In this document: in pieces, positions 32,901 through 42,663 of the stretch | Position numbering within the stretch: the stretch's first letter is position 1 | Layout: each line of letters begins with the position of its first letter | DNA from: a virus | Strand: one strand, 5' to 3' | DNA length: 64,000 nt | IMG/VR virus record: IMGVR_UViG_3300044535_001062 | Span: 1-64,000 of that record | Notes under the pieces: model-generated | The model's database searches: none | Seen by the model: only the letters and a program-made list of their open reading frames with translations | What the model was told of the DNA's origin: nothing | Program-made: the position numbers and the translations under genes

Positions 32901-35900
32901 AAGAATTCTCTTTTTTGCTTCCTCCGGGATAGTAAGTCCTTTTTTCTCGGCTCTATTAAACAAGGCTCTAGTGCTAGATAAGAAACTATCTTTAGTCAGT
33001 TGTCTAAACAACTGAAGCATCCTACCAATATCAGTACCGGCTTTTAGAATTTTAGCATATTGATTTCTAACAAACTCTGGATCATCGTTTCTTTGTTTGG
33101 CATCAATCAAATCTTTGATAGCCATTGCCAACGGAACATCTCCGTTTTCAATTTGGTCAAACAGCGTCTGAAGAATTACCGGGTAATCAATAGGATCGAT
33201 GTTCTCGATTTCGTCCATCAGTGCCTTCTGGTCTCTGACAACACGGATTGCTTCTTGTTCATTTTCAAGCACATCAGCTTCTTCTTTGAACATTCCACCC
33301 ATTCTCTGCTGCTTTTCGATATTTGCACGCTGTCTCAGAGAGAAATAATCCTGCAAATCAACCGGATCAAAGCCAGTTTTCAGTAGAGCAGAATACAGCT
33401 CATCATCGGTTATTCCTTTGAATTCTGGATTAGCTTTAGTTTCATCGATAAATTTAGCAATTTCATCAAAGATATTCTGTGCCGGACTTTGTTTCTTAGG
33501 TGCTGCGGTGGTCTTTGCTTCACCCAACATTGAATCGTAGATTCTACGCATACCATCACTCAGAGGTACATCAATTTCACTTCCTTGAATATACTGATAA
33601 ATGTAGTACATCCATTTTTTAAAGTCTTCAAATATCTTCTGAAGCTTGCTGCTCGGAGCTTTGCCTTCTGCTAGGTATCTTTCAAATCCACGAGCAAACA
33701 ACTCAGATGTTTCTCTTGTCCAAACATCATGACCTACACTTTGTAAAAATTCCAAACGTTCATCCGGTGTCAAGAACTTCTCACGAACGTGAGCTAATTC
33801 GTGCATAGCCGTAAATACGTTTGGATTGGTAAGTGCAAACATGATTGTTTTACCGGTATCCATATTCACAGTTGCACCATGAGCTCCAGTTGCGTTTCGA
33901 CTAAACATTGCCATACCTTCAGCGACAATGCGATTGGTCTGAGGTGTCAAATCTATGGCCAGAAAATCTGGATTAGGAACTATGAACTTAAGCTTTTCTT
34001 TTTCGTAAAAACTATCCTTTATTTTGTCAAATTCAGAAGAAAGAAAACTAGTTTCCTGTGAAGATAAAGATGTCAATTGACTGATATCTTTTAGTTTAAA
34101 ATAAATATCTATTTCATTTTTATCAAATCCGCTTTTTTCTAATTCACTCACTAACGATTCTTTACTCAGTCCTCTATAATTAGGATTTTCGTTTTTATTT
34201 TTAGTGTTTATTTCTTTAACCCTATTTGATACTTTACGGTATTCAGCAGATTCTTTTTTAACAATATTCACTACGTTTTGCACTCCTGCTTCAGAAACAT
34301 AGCTATCGAAACTACCCATTTGATTCATGTAATTGAACAAAGGCTGTATTGCAGGATTCAAAGAATCTACAAAAGGCTGGTATCCAGTAATTTTAGTTCT
34401 GCTTGTCTGAAACCCAAGTTTTTGTTTTAAAGCTTCAATTCTTTTAGGTATAGTTTCATTATAAAATCTATTCAATCCGCTAACTTGTTTTTGAACATCT
34501 TCTTCACGTGAATCTGGTGTCATTTGTAAAACAACAGGAGCAATATTTGCCGGATCGGTTATAATTATTCTTGACAATCCTTTATCGGCAGCAACTTTTA
34601 ATAGTTGTTTTACAACCAAATCTGTAAATTTTTCTGTGTCTGAAAATGGAGTGCTTTCTTTTAATGCTGTTCTAATTTCTCTTGATATTTTTTCATAATC
34701 AGCTTTTTCATTTTCTGTCAAAACTATATCTTTATCAAAATAATCAACTATTATTTCTCGAATATCAGAATTCTGCTGACTCGAACGATTCTTATAATAG
34801 TTCAATACACTTTTTATTTCTTTTGCGGTAGCTCCTCTTTCTTTCAATTCTTTTTTGTGTCTTTCTTGAATTGCATCAAGCATGCCCCACAAGGTATATC
34901 CGGGATAAAAATTTATTTTTATATAATCTAATTTTTGTTTAGTCTCTTTGTTTCGTATTTCCTGCGTCTGATCTGACTGCAGTTCATGTACAAACAAAGC
35001 CAAATTACCATTTTCATCTACTACAATTTCTGTTCTTGCGTGAGCCAATACATGTCTTGGATTTTTAGTGAAGTGTTTTCGATCTACATATTTCTGAACA
35101 AATGAATTTCTTTGTTCAACCAATGTCTGTAAAGCCCTATTAAGCTGTTCGTTTTCTTTTACAGCACTCGTGTATTCAGTTCTGAAGTTTCCATTTTCAT
35201 CCAAAAGTTGGTCTTGAGGAATTTCAGCCGTAATCGACATCTTTTCTAGCAGTTTATTTATCATGCTATTAAGATTTTTGATATACGGATGATTTGTTAC
35301 CGGAATAGTCAAAAGATGTTCTTGATATGTATTTGGTAATGCTGCATTATTAATAAAGCCTTTGAAACCTTCAAATTCCTGTCCAAAATCAGCTTTGTAA
35401 AAATCTTTTCTATCGAGTTCTTCTTTTAATTCAACGTATATTTTTATTAATTTTTCAAGAGATTTTTTATTTTCGCTGTCTAAATTTAAAACTTGTCCGT
35501 CTTTTCCTATTGAATTTTTTATATCATTAATAGTTTTAGCTAATTCAGCATATTTGGCAGGATCCGAAGCAACATATTTGCTGTAAACCTCGAGTTCTTC
35601 GCTAGATATATCTGTCAAGTCTATAAGCCTGTAATTACCATCAGAAAAGTAAACAAATACCCCTGCCATGCTAACACCTTCTGTTTCTTGTGTTAAGTCT
35701 AAAGCAACTTCTTTTGAAAGGTTTATAGCAGCAGAGTTTATATTTATATTATTAAGTATGAATACTTTTTCTACATTCCTAACCTGGGCTTCTGAAAACC
35801 TATCGTAAGAAACAAGTTCCGGTCTCGTAGTAGCCCAATCTAACAGTTCCTGTTTACTTATCGTTGTTACTGGATTTCCATCTATATCAACTCTAGAACG

Positions 35901-38900
35901 CATAGTTTCAATAAAGGCATCCAGTCCCATGAATTTAAGTTCCACTTCCTTTGCACCTGCGGTAAGCAGTTCTTTTTTCAAGTTGTTTAGCTCTATTGGC
36001 TTATCGTTTCTAAACTTATCTAATATTGCAACATCAACATTATTATAAAACGCAGTACCCAAATTCTTAGCGTAGTTGTTACGCATCTGAATGGCTATGA
36101 ACTGTTTCTTTTGCAAATCAGCCATTTGTTTAGCATTCATGTTCTTTGGCAATACGTTCTGATCCAAAAATATACTAGCAGCAGATTTGTTATTAAGTTC
36201 TGGTTTGTTTTGATATTCAGAATATCTTTCTTCGAATTGTTGTTTAGATATTAAATTTTGACCAACGAATGCGTCTTCAAGTTCTTGTTTTGTGAATTCT
36301 GAAACTGGCTTATACGAATCAAATACGCCACCCATATATTTTTCAATCCCTGGGAACATTTGATAGTATATTTGTCTAGCTTCATTATCTGATGAAACAT
36401 CCTCTTGTAATCCGGCTAATGTTTTATCGACATCCAAACGACTCATTTCGTCAACAATGTCAACCACACTAGATAAATAATTAGAAAGTTCACCGGCATC
36501 AAAAGTAAGCGTTTCTGGATCTCTATAAAGAGTATTTATTACGTTACCATACTCATCTTCTACATCTACAGAACCATATCCAATTACATCCGAAATAGCA
36601 TCCTGCAACTCGTTTGCACTTTGTAAAACTTCTAAAGCACTATTGTAATCAAAGCCGCCATTGAAATATTTTTCATCAGCAATTGACTGTTTTAAATCTT
36701 GGAGCATATTTACAACTTTTAGTGCTTTTGCTTTTTCCTCTTTGCTAAAATTAGGATCGTTACTTAGATTTTCAAGCCTAGTAATAGATATGTCAATAGC
36801 TTCCGATATGTCAGTTTTGTTGTTTTCAACATAATCAATTACAGCGTTAACAACAGTAGCTTTATCCGGAACAACTACAGATTTAGTAACTAACTTAGGA
36901 TCAAAATTATATGCAAAATTTTCATCTAGCATTTGTGATTCGTCTAGATTTGCTAGTCTCAAAGCAGTAGAGAAAAATATATTAACATTTTCTCCATTGC
37001 TTTTCATATCATCAATATGCTTGAATATTTTATTTTTGAATTCTTGAATTTCTTGATCTGACAAACCATATGTATATCCAATGTCATCAACAACGGTAGT
37101 GCTATTCAAATCTTTTGAATTCGAATAAAATAGAATTCTAGCCAAGTCAGAAAATACACTCTTATACTGAGCATACTGGAATATGTTTTTGTCTTTGTAA
37201 AAATCTATCATATCGCCGATAGCATTTACTTGTGCCTCAGTTAATTTACCATTAGCTTGTAATTCCAAAGATGCAGAAAGAAGCGTGGATGGAGAAACAA
37301 AAGTATCCGCAGTAGCTGGAATATATTCGTTTTCAATAAACTGTGCACCCTTGCGAACAGCTCTTGTAAGACCAGGAAGTAAATCGTTTTGGTCTTTTAT
37401 CGTAGCCATGTTAATTACGATATCTCCCGGGCGAGATACTTCGGTTTCTTTTGCGCCACGAGAGTAAGCAAAATTAGGAACAAACTGAAACGCAGGTGTT
37501 CCGGGTTCATATACAATCCTTACGTTAGCTAACTGTAAATCCGGATATCTCTTTATAATTCTGTCGTCTCCAACAAGTTCCGATAATTTATATATAAAGT
37601 TCTTTTGATCAAATCCTTCTGCTTTATATGCTCTTCCCAAGAATGTACCAAAAACTTTGACTACTTTATTGTCAATGAATATTGATTTTCCTGCACTACC
37701 TTTTACAGTATATCGTGACGAAAAAAAGTTTTTTTGCATGTTTCCAAATTCACCACTAACTTCAAGCATGGGCGAAGTGGGAATAGGGTTACCAAACGCA
37801 TCGAAGCTAATACCAGTGAGTAGCTCAATTCGATAAGTATCGATGCCTTTTTTCTGAAGTTCGAGTGCTTTGTTTAGATCAGCAGCAAGCTGTGCAGGAG
37901 TAAGTGAATTTTGAAAGAATGGAACCAAGCCTGGATTCTCAGACAACCACACGTTGAATTGCTCTTCGGTCATCTTCTTGGTTTCAATCATGTTGTTCAT
38001 GTAATCATCCAGAGTCATTCCTGCTCTCTGTGCGTTAGCTTCAAATGCACGTATAGCAATCTCAGCATTTGCTTTTCTTTCTTTTCTTGCTTTGATAGAT
38101 TTAAAGGGATTCATGGACTTGAAGCCCCAGATATTACCTGCGTCACGATTCAATTTTCTCTTCCACTTTGTACGAACCAAATCATTAGCTGCTTTTCTTT
38201 CAAGAGCTTCGCTATACTTCTGCATATCAACAGCATTTTCAGATTTAGTTTTTGCTTCACTTGCAATCTGTTGCTGTGTCATATTGGTCAAATCTACTCC
38301 AGTATTTTCAAGATATTCCACCGGAGTAATCTCACCTAGAATAAGTCGAACTGCATCAACTTGTTCAGCATCAATTTTTTGGCCAGTAGCATCCAATATC
38401 GTAGCTACTTCGTTTCTTCTCATCTGTTCTTTAGTTACAGCTTCTGCTGTTTTGGCCATGTCAGCTTTACGGTTTTTTGCCGTAGTTTTTGACATCATCG
38501 TGCCTGTAAGAAACTTTTCAGTTTTTCCAAATGACTGAGAGCCAGTATATTTAACTGCAACAAAGTTGTTGAAGTCGTTTCGCAGGTCACGGAACGATTG
38601 TATAGCCTCAGTATCGTTACCAAAGACTTCTTTGATTTTGTCAAGTTTATTTAGCAAAAAACTGGACACCAAGTTATCAATGGCATCTTCCTGTGTCACC
38701 TTGCCTTCGTCAACAAGTTTCTTCATTGTCTCGTTATAGAAATTAGAACGAGCAACCGCTGCACGGAATTTATCTAGATTGTTTGTTTTTCTTTCACTAA
38801 TAGACTGTCCAGTATTTGGATCGGTGTCTGTTTTTGTGAACAAACTTGAGTCGTAATCTTTAAGAAGAGGTGCGATATAATCAGCAATTTTTGCTGCTTT

Positions 38901-41900
38901 ATTCCTAACGTTATTTGTAATCAAAGCTTTTCCGTTTAAGAAAAACGATGATAAATTTATTTTAATCCTAGAGCCAATATTCCTAGATAGATCAAATGCT
39001 GCGTTTTTTACTTCGTCTGTAGTTTCATCTACGTTCTCGGCAATTCCAGTAAACAATGCGATGCTTTGTGTGGCGTTTTCATTTAGAGTTCTTTTGAACT
39101 TAGCTTGGCTAGAAGCCGTTGCTTTGTCAACACGTTCTTTCTTTCTTCTAGAAGATTCGTTCTGCGTAGTTTGATATACTACCTTTCCGTCACGTTCGTT
39201 TATCTTTTCTTCGGTCTCGGTGATACCAAGATTTTTACGAGCAATGGTCTCAGCTTTTTGTCTTGATACAATACCATTGTTCTTTGCTTTAGTTTCTACG
39301 TAATCTCTGGTTCTATCGTTTAATGGAACAAATTCATCAGTAGTTGATGTGAGTCCCCGGGCTTGAAGAACACCAGTCTCAGAATCGTATCGATAAACAA
39401 CTTTATTATCTACAACACCATTCTTGTCTGCTACATAAAACTCTTCTCCTAAATTACCTGTTCTTTTTTCTACTTTTACTTGATCGTTTCCAACTGAGCC
39501 ATCTACCGAACTTCCGGTGGTAGTCTTCATGTTGTTTGGAGCATCTGCTTCTGTCATATTAACTGCGTATTCAACAGGAACAGTAGCTCTAGCTGTATTC
39601 TGATTTATGTTGACAGGAGCAGCAGCCACGGTCATGCCAGACGGTGTTGAGTTATTTGCATTGGTATTTTTAATAGTATTATCCAAAAGGCGAATAATTT
39701 CTTCGTCTGTACTAGATGTATTTTCTCCATATACTTTGTCAAGATGCGCTTGAAACTTTTGTCGTGTTGCATACAAAAGATTTAGATTTTCAAAATTTAA
39801 AGTAGAAAAAGTAAAACACATCAAAGCAGTAGCTCTCAAATTCAATAATCGTTCATCTGTTGTAGTTCCATATGAATTCTTAGTTGCATCTACAAAATCA
39901 TATCCATTTTGTTTTGCATATTCCCAAACATTAGAAAAAGTCTCTTCTGTCAAACTAGCTGTACCCATGGACAGCTTTTTACCCATCACATATAAAAGAG
40001 CACCAATTTTATTCGATGGAATCAATTTTCCGAGCTTTAGTACTCCTGTAGTTTTATCAAATACCTTCGATCCAATTTTTTCTGCAACACCCATTCCTCC
40101 AGGTTGGCCAGATACTTCATAAGCAAAGAAAGGAACACCATAATCAACAACAGCTTTTTCAATTACATTAAATACTCCAATACCTGTTTTTCCATATCTA
40201 TCAGCCATGTAGGACCTAACCGCTACTGCGGACTTTCCTGTGAAAAGTTGTTGTAAGTTCTTTGTCGCACCACTACCTCTCATGCTAATCAAAAATCCTA
40301 TTTTCATAGATTCCAGTATTCCGTCTGAAATACTTTGGTTCTCTATGATTTTTTGTTGTGCATTTAGAACTTCCGGATTTACATACAATCCGTTTTCTCC
40401 TAAGAACTTTGCTGCACGAACAATTTCTTCATTGGGTGTAAGATATACATCATCTGAAAAAATGTTTTTTGTTTCATTGATTGTCTTTGAAAACGCACCG
40501 GAAAATACACCTTCAGATTCGCCCTTGGTCAAATCAACATTCAAATGAATAAGCGTATTTGCAGCTTTTAACTGAGCATCTACTTCGGTCATTTGTTGAT
40601 TAAGTTTCATCAACTTATACGCATATATCTTTTGACCAAGCGAACGCATATCAGGTTGACCTAGCTGACCGAGCGTATTAGCATATAAATTAAACCAGAA
40701 GCCACGATTTTGTTCCAGTGCTGCATCTATATCGTCTTCTGTCATACCTGCCGGAAGAATAGCAGGTTGATCTAAAGATTGTAATCCAGAAGTCGATCCT
40801 AGTTTCGATATTTGATTTTCAATCCAATCTCTCTTTTCAAAAAGGACGTTTCGCTTTTCTTTGATTATGGCTAAATCTGTTTTCTTTTCAGCAGCTAACG
40901 TAGAGTTATATACTTTTTGTGCGAAATCTTTTTGTTCTCCTTCGTATCTTTTGCCGGAAGCATCGTAAAATTCTATACCTGATACCCCAAGCTCTTTTTT
41001 CAATTGTTCAATCTGGGATTTCAGACTATTAATTTGAGCCAAACTCTGTGGAGATATCGCTGTCTTCTTTTTGTCTTTGGTTTGGGCAGTAGCCATGATA
41101 TCACCAATCTGTTTGTACAAAGTAGCTATCTTCTGTTCTTTTGGTGACAGACTTGATATAGCTCTTTGATCCATGGCTTGATCATACTTGGAATATTCTA
41201 TTCCAGTTGTAGGATCAACAAAGAAACCCTGTTTAAGTCTCTTTTCATTGTATTTTCCCTGTGTTACTTTAGTTAGATACTTGGTCTTATAGTATTCTAA
41301 TCTTTCTGGAATCTCATCTCCTTCTAAACCAGATTGTTCTAGTTTTTTAACGAGTTGATCATAGTCAAAACTACCGTATCTAACCGTAGAATATTCTAGG
41401 TTTGGAGTGGTCGATCCAGCAAGGTCAACATCGTAGCTAACGTAGTTACCAACTTCTTGTTCCCAAACCAATTTACCAAGGTTTTCTTCTTCTATGCTAG
41501 CGATCGATTTGTTTTCACCATCGTTAAAAACAGTAGCTGCATTACCAATTAAGTCCTGGGCTATCAGATCATCTGCCTTGGCAATACGCATGTTTGTCTG
41601 ATCTTCAGCACGAGCCAAACCAGCACCAAGAGCAGCATCGATGAATATGTTACTGTCCTTTAAAATCTTTTGTGCGCTTTCTAATCCGGCAGCTTTTATC
41701 TCTTTATTGTACTTTCTACCATAAGCATCACGATTAATAGGATCCAAAATGTAATCGTAATACTTTTTGTAATCACTTATATTTTCGCCATAAGCAGTTT
41801 TGTTCAATCCCTTCTGAACAACCATGTCGAACATCTGTCTAGCTTGATAGTCTCTTTGAGCTATTTTGTATTTCTGAGACACTGGATCGACATTCATCTT

Positions 41901-42614
41901 GTCAAACTCTGGTCTATAGCCGGGCATTCCAACACCTACTTCTTTGCCGTAGTATGTCTCATATTTTCTAGTAAATTCTGGATCAAATATAGTTCTACCT
42001 ACACCACCTTCTGCAGCAGTTCTAAATGCACCTTTGTCGTACATGCTGACACCACCGGACAAAACATTCTGAAAATCAGAATCGTTTGCTATTTTAAAGT
42101 ACTGGCCAATTTTGTCTTTGTACTGAAAAAACAGCGGTCTTATATTCCCGGGGTTCTGAAGATAAGAATCCAATTCTTCAGAACTTCTTATACGTGAACC
42201 ACCACCTAAATCAATCTGACCTGTTTCATCGTTTTTCAGAACCGTGTAAAGATTTTCCACGTTCATGTAACCCAACTCGCTTATTTTGGAAAGTTCTGTT
42301 TCTCGTTCCAGTTGACGAGCTTCTGCTTCCTTTATACCTTTTTTGAATTCTTGAGGTGTACCAAACAATTCAGTTGTTTTGGTACTGGTTTTTGTCAATA
42401 AAGATTTTTGCTCTGATGTGAGAGGTTTTACTTTAGCCTCTTCCTTGAATCCACCTCCAGTCGTTATCCTGGGTTTAGGCTTAAGTTCATCTTCAGTGGT
42501 ACTAGTGCCAACAGCACCACCGGTAAATCTCTTTAAAATGGCTTCTTGTTCTGGAGTAGTTTTTTTATTTGCAGAAACGATAGGTTTCGGTTGAGGTTTT
42601 TTATCTTCTGGCAT
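29901..42614 (-). CDS. Giant polyvalent virion protein with zincin metallopeptidase motif
   Basis: 4237 aa, one fifth of the genome. The N-terminal part is charged and helical. In the middle, HVLAHARTE...FVHELQSDQ (HELQSDQ at about residues 2543-2549) and a FYNETIPKRIEALKQKLG segment are typical of the large polyvalent proteins of phages and conjugative elements. A zinc metallopeptidase motif, MHELAHVREKF (HELAH at about 2938-2942), follows, preceded by AMFSRNA and FALTNPN. The C-terminal part has hydrophobic stretches (for example GIGVQYVASLIARAG). Such proteins are thought to be carried in the virion and ejected with DNA to act early in the host. It has its own promoter. Confidence 0.8.
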   Translation of the reverse strand: MPEDKKPQPKPIVSANKKTTPEQEAILKRFTGGAVGTSTTEDELKPKPRITTGGGFKEEAKVKPLTSEQKSLLTKTSTKTTELFGTPQEFKKGIKEAEARQLERETELSKISELGYMNVENLYTVLKNDETGQIDLGGGSRIRSSEELDSYLQNPGNIRPLFFQYKDKIGQYFKIANDSDFQNVLSGGVSMYDKGAFRTAAEGGVGRTIFDPEFTRKYETYYGKEVGVGMPGYRPEFDKMNVDPVSQKYKIAQRDYQARQMFDMVVQKGLNKTAYGENISDYKKYYDYILDPINRDAYGRKYNKEIKAAGLESAQKILKDSNIFIDAALGAGLARAEDQTNMRIAKADDLIAQDLIGNAATVFNDGENKSIASIEEENLGKLVWEQEVGNYVSYDVDLAGSTTPNLEYSTVRYGSFDYDQLVKKLEQSGLEGDEIPERLEYYKTKYLTKVTQGKYNEKRLKQGFFVDPTTGIEYSKYDQAMDQRAISSLSPKEQKIATLYKQIGDIMATAQTKDKKKTAISPQSLAQINSLKSQIEQLKKELGVSGIEFYDASGKRYEGEQKDFAQKVYNSTLAAEKKTDLAIIKEKRNVLFEKRDWIENQISKLGSTSGLQSLDQPAILPAGMTEDDIDAALEQNRGFWFNLYANTLGQLGQPDMRSLGQKIYAYKLMKLNQQMTEVDAQLKAANTLIHLNVDLTKGESEGVFSGAFSKTINETKNIFSDDVYLTPNEEIVRAAKFLGENGLYVNPEVLNAQQKIIENQSISDGILESMKIGFLISMRGSGATKNLQQLFTGKSAVAVRSYMADRYGKTGIGVFNVIEKAVVDYGVPFFAYEVSGQPGGMGVAEKIGSKVFDKTTGVLKLGKLIPSNKIGALLYVMGKKLSMGTASLTEETFSNVWEYAKQNGYDFVDATKNSYGTTTDERLLNLRATALMCFTFSTLNFENLNLLYATRQKFQAHLDKVYGENTSSTDEEIIRLLDNTIKNTNANNSTPSGMTVAAAPVNINQNTARATVPVEYAVNMTEADAPNNMKTTTGSSVDGSVGNDQVKVEKRTGNLGEEFYVADKNGVVDNKVVYRYDSETGVLQARGLTSTTDEFVPLNDRTRDYVETKAKNNGIVSRQKAETIARKNLGITETEEKINERDGKVVYQTTQNESSRRKKERVDKATASSQAKFKRTLNENATQSIALFTGIAENVDETTDEVKNAAFDLSRNIGSRIKINLSSFFLNGKALITNNVRNKAAKIADYIAPLLKDYDSSLFTKTDTDPNTGQSISERKTNNLDKFRAAVARSNFYNETMKKLVDEGKVTQEDAIDNLVSSFLLNKLDKIKEVFGNDTEAIQSFRDLRNDFNNFVAVKYTGSQSFGKTEKFLTGTMMSKTTAKNRKADMAKTAEAVTKEQMRRNEVATILDATGQKIDAEQVDAVRLILGEITPVEYLENTGVDLTNMTQQQIASEAKTKSENAVDMQKYSEALERKAANDLVRTKWKRKLNRDAGNIWGFKSMNPFKSIKARKERKANAEIAIRAFEANAQRAGMTLDDYMNNMIETKKMTEEQFNVWLSENPGLVPFFQNSLTPAQLAADLNKALELQKKGIDTYRIELLTGISFDAFGNPIPTSPMLEVSGEFGNMQKNFFSSRYTVKGSAGKSIFIDNKVVKVFGTFLGRAYKAEGFDQKNFIYKLSELVGDDRIIKRYPDLQLANVRIVYEPGTPAFQFVPNFAYSRGAKETEVSRPGDIVINMATIKDQNDLLPGLTRAVRKGAQFIENEYIPATADTFVSPSTLLSASLELQANGKLTEAQVNAIGDMIDFYKDKNIFQYAQYKSVFSDLARILFYSNSKDLNSTTVVDDIGYTYGLSDQEIQEFKNKIFKHIDDMKSNGENVNIFFSTALRLANLDESQMLDENFAYNFDPKLVTKSVVVPDKATVVNAVIDYVENNKTDISEAIDISITRLENLSNDPNFSKEEKAKALKVVNMLQDLKQSIADEKYFNGGFDYNSALEVLQSANELQDAISDVIGYGSVDVEDEYGNVINTLYRDPETLTFDAGELSNYLSSVVDIVDEMSRLDVDKTLAGLQEDVSSDNEARQIYYQMFPGIEKYMGGVFDSYKPVSEFTKQELEDAFVGQNLISKQQFEERYSEYQNKPELNNKSAASIFLDQNVLPKNMNAKQMADLQKKQFIAIQMRNNYAKNLGTAFYNNVDVAILDKFRNDKPIELNNLKKELLTAGAKEVELKFMGLDAFIETMRSRVDIDGNPVTTISKQELLDWATTRPELVSYDRFSEAQVRNVEKVFILNNININSAAINLSKEVALDLTQETEGVSMAGVFVYFSDGNYRLIDLTDISSEELEVYSKYVASDPAKYAELAKTINDIKNSIGKDGQVLNLDSENKKSLEKLIKIYVELKEELDRKDFYKADFGQEFEGFKGFINNAALPNTYQEHLLTIPVTNHPYIKNLNSMINKLLEKMSITAEIPQDQLLDENGNFRTEYTSAVKENEQLNRALQTLVEQRNSFVQKYVDRKHFTKNPRHVLAHARTEIVVDENGNLALFVHELQSDQTQEIRNKETKQKLDYIKINFYPGYTLWGMLDAIQERHKKELKERGATAKEIKSVLNYYKNRSSQQNSDIREIIVDYFDKDIVLTENEKADYEKISREIRTALKESTPFSDTEKFTDLVVKQLLKVAADKGLSRIIITDPANIAPVVLQMTPDSREEDVQKQVSGLNRFYNETIPKRIEALKQKLGFQTSRTKITGYQPFVDSLNPAIQPLFNYMNQMGSFDSYVSEAGVQNVVNIVKKESAEYRKVSNRVKEINTKNKNENPNYRGLSKESLVSELEKSGFDKNEIDIYFKLKDISQLTSLSSQETSFLSSEFDKIKDSFYEKEKLKFIVPNPDFLAIDLTPQTNRIVAEGMAMFSRNATGAHGATVNMDTGKTIMFALTNPNVFTAMHELAHVREKFLTPDERLEFLQSVGHDVWTRETSELFARGFERYLAEGKAPSSKLQKIFEDFKKWMYYIYQYIQGSEIDVPLSDGMRRIYDSMLGEAKTTAAPKKQSPAQNIFDEIAKFIDETKANPEFKGITDDELYSALLKTGFDPVDLQDYFSLRQRANIEKQQRMGGMFKEEADVLENEQEAIRVVRDQKALMDEIENIDPIDYPVILQTLFDQIENGDVPLAMAIKDLIDAKQRNDDPEFVRNQYAKILKAGTDIGRMLQLFRQLTKDSFLSSTRALFNRAEKKGLTIPEEAKKRILDLASQLDNAKEQYKLSKADAEANPYGVSRFNPNKTNLEYNQDMYNQYMQAAENYVNERSRFEGDDSVTETYISFVKGGLMTPSSLAVNNLSNIVKFMVTLVTDPLSSAISWVPAKVKSLVTGVKMEPTTKKNLRDFWTGVTYGMPKGFATAYRILKDGTLVQSYQTPQNYAMGFNSFKAMSKSVQLWTTLAARSLGYNNFTNEEIADKYGYKLNEVGKISKKGQLISGMQGTFGVIPDIIFRALSSVDAVFRDFAYYSAVSEDFKFTPTYLNLKKKMANAVSSAEKAAIKKEMDAMRDAYIKINSDYGNANANTEALRFVYSNDNAITDWMSRVKRVTKVDEGNGKLISRMFRLIGTGVVPFTRIPSNYAIELMEFLMPEYALAKLAVIGAKSVKRKVSGKAIEGAEMSERARVNSRDMDRILARALVGIGVQYVASLIARAGAATGSPSDENEEDKKKSNTYVYSLERPYSINITLLRAMLRGDQNRQSGLWDMKNDLIIDYRGFGVFGAATYVQFREYKEKEGNKKNRFVNRGIIEDAMEDGGFSIFGNYGSAGSYILDQTFVRGIQSFAKTIADAEDDNKLATGLGDLVTTLSSGILPNSLSFIDKMNRKYVVDYDAKDAAPFKAFGQKVESPFLTTFFTKLGIKMSERWPIGDPDKMVDLPFVEAELDKMPVKVDAFGKPVLQTPEGAMFGKFLYNTFDITRATRGVAGYETPDWEALVYLACKKGDAWQALPTQLPKMLVDRSGNQYKLGTEEYNNFLIFNANVRRDLVQKYIIDNGIYKKFIDMDSELNYDADKKTPIGGMNNPNILFGYEQLGSLLSKIYSAADAITMLGTWTLIDKERYKMYTEDKDRFFAMQEVEMRSIMSELPAATYGGQETGEDYENFVRKQRNGQVETPYKIDMDIVSKILKDPNYFAQFSTGLIEEMKKFNENPSTAIITPNNQSNMNDSNILEQYDLDYEGKGKKPTKVQQKVIEQKKEAGQSNTGLDGYILEYE

Positions 42615-42617
42615 ATT

Positions 42618-42651
42618 ACAAATATACTACCTAAAAATAAAAATTCACAAT
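42618..42651 (-). promoter_or_regulatory. Promoter for the giant virion protein
   Basis: The -7 element TATATTTGT (42618-42626, minus strand) is spaced 21 nt from a -33-like ATTG (42648-42651). The -7 ends 4 nt before the ATG, implying a leaderless transcript. Confidence 0.6.
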
Positions 42652-42663
42652 GCTCAACTATAA

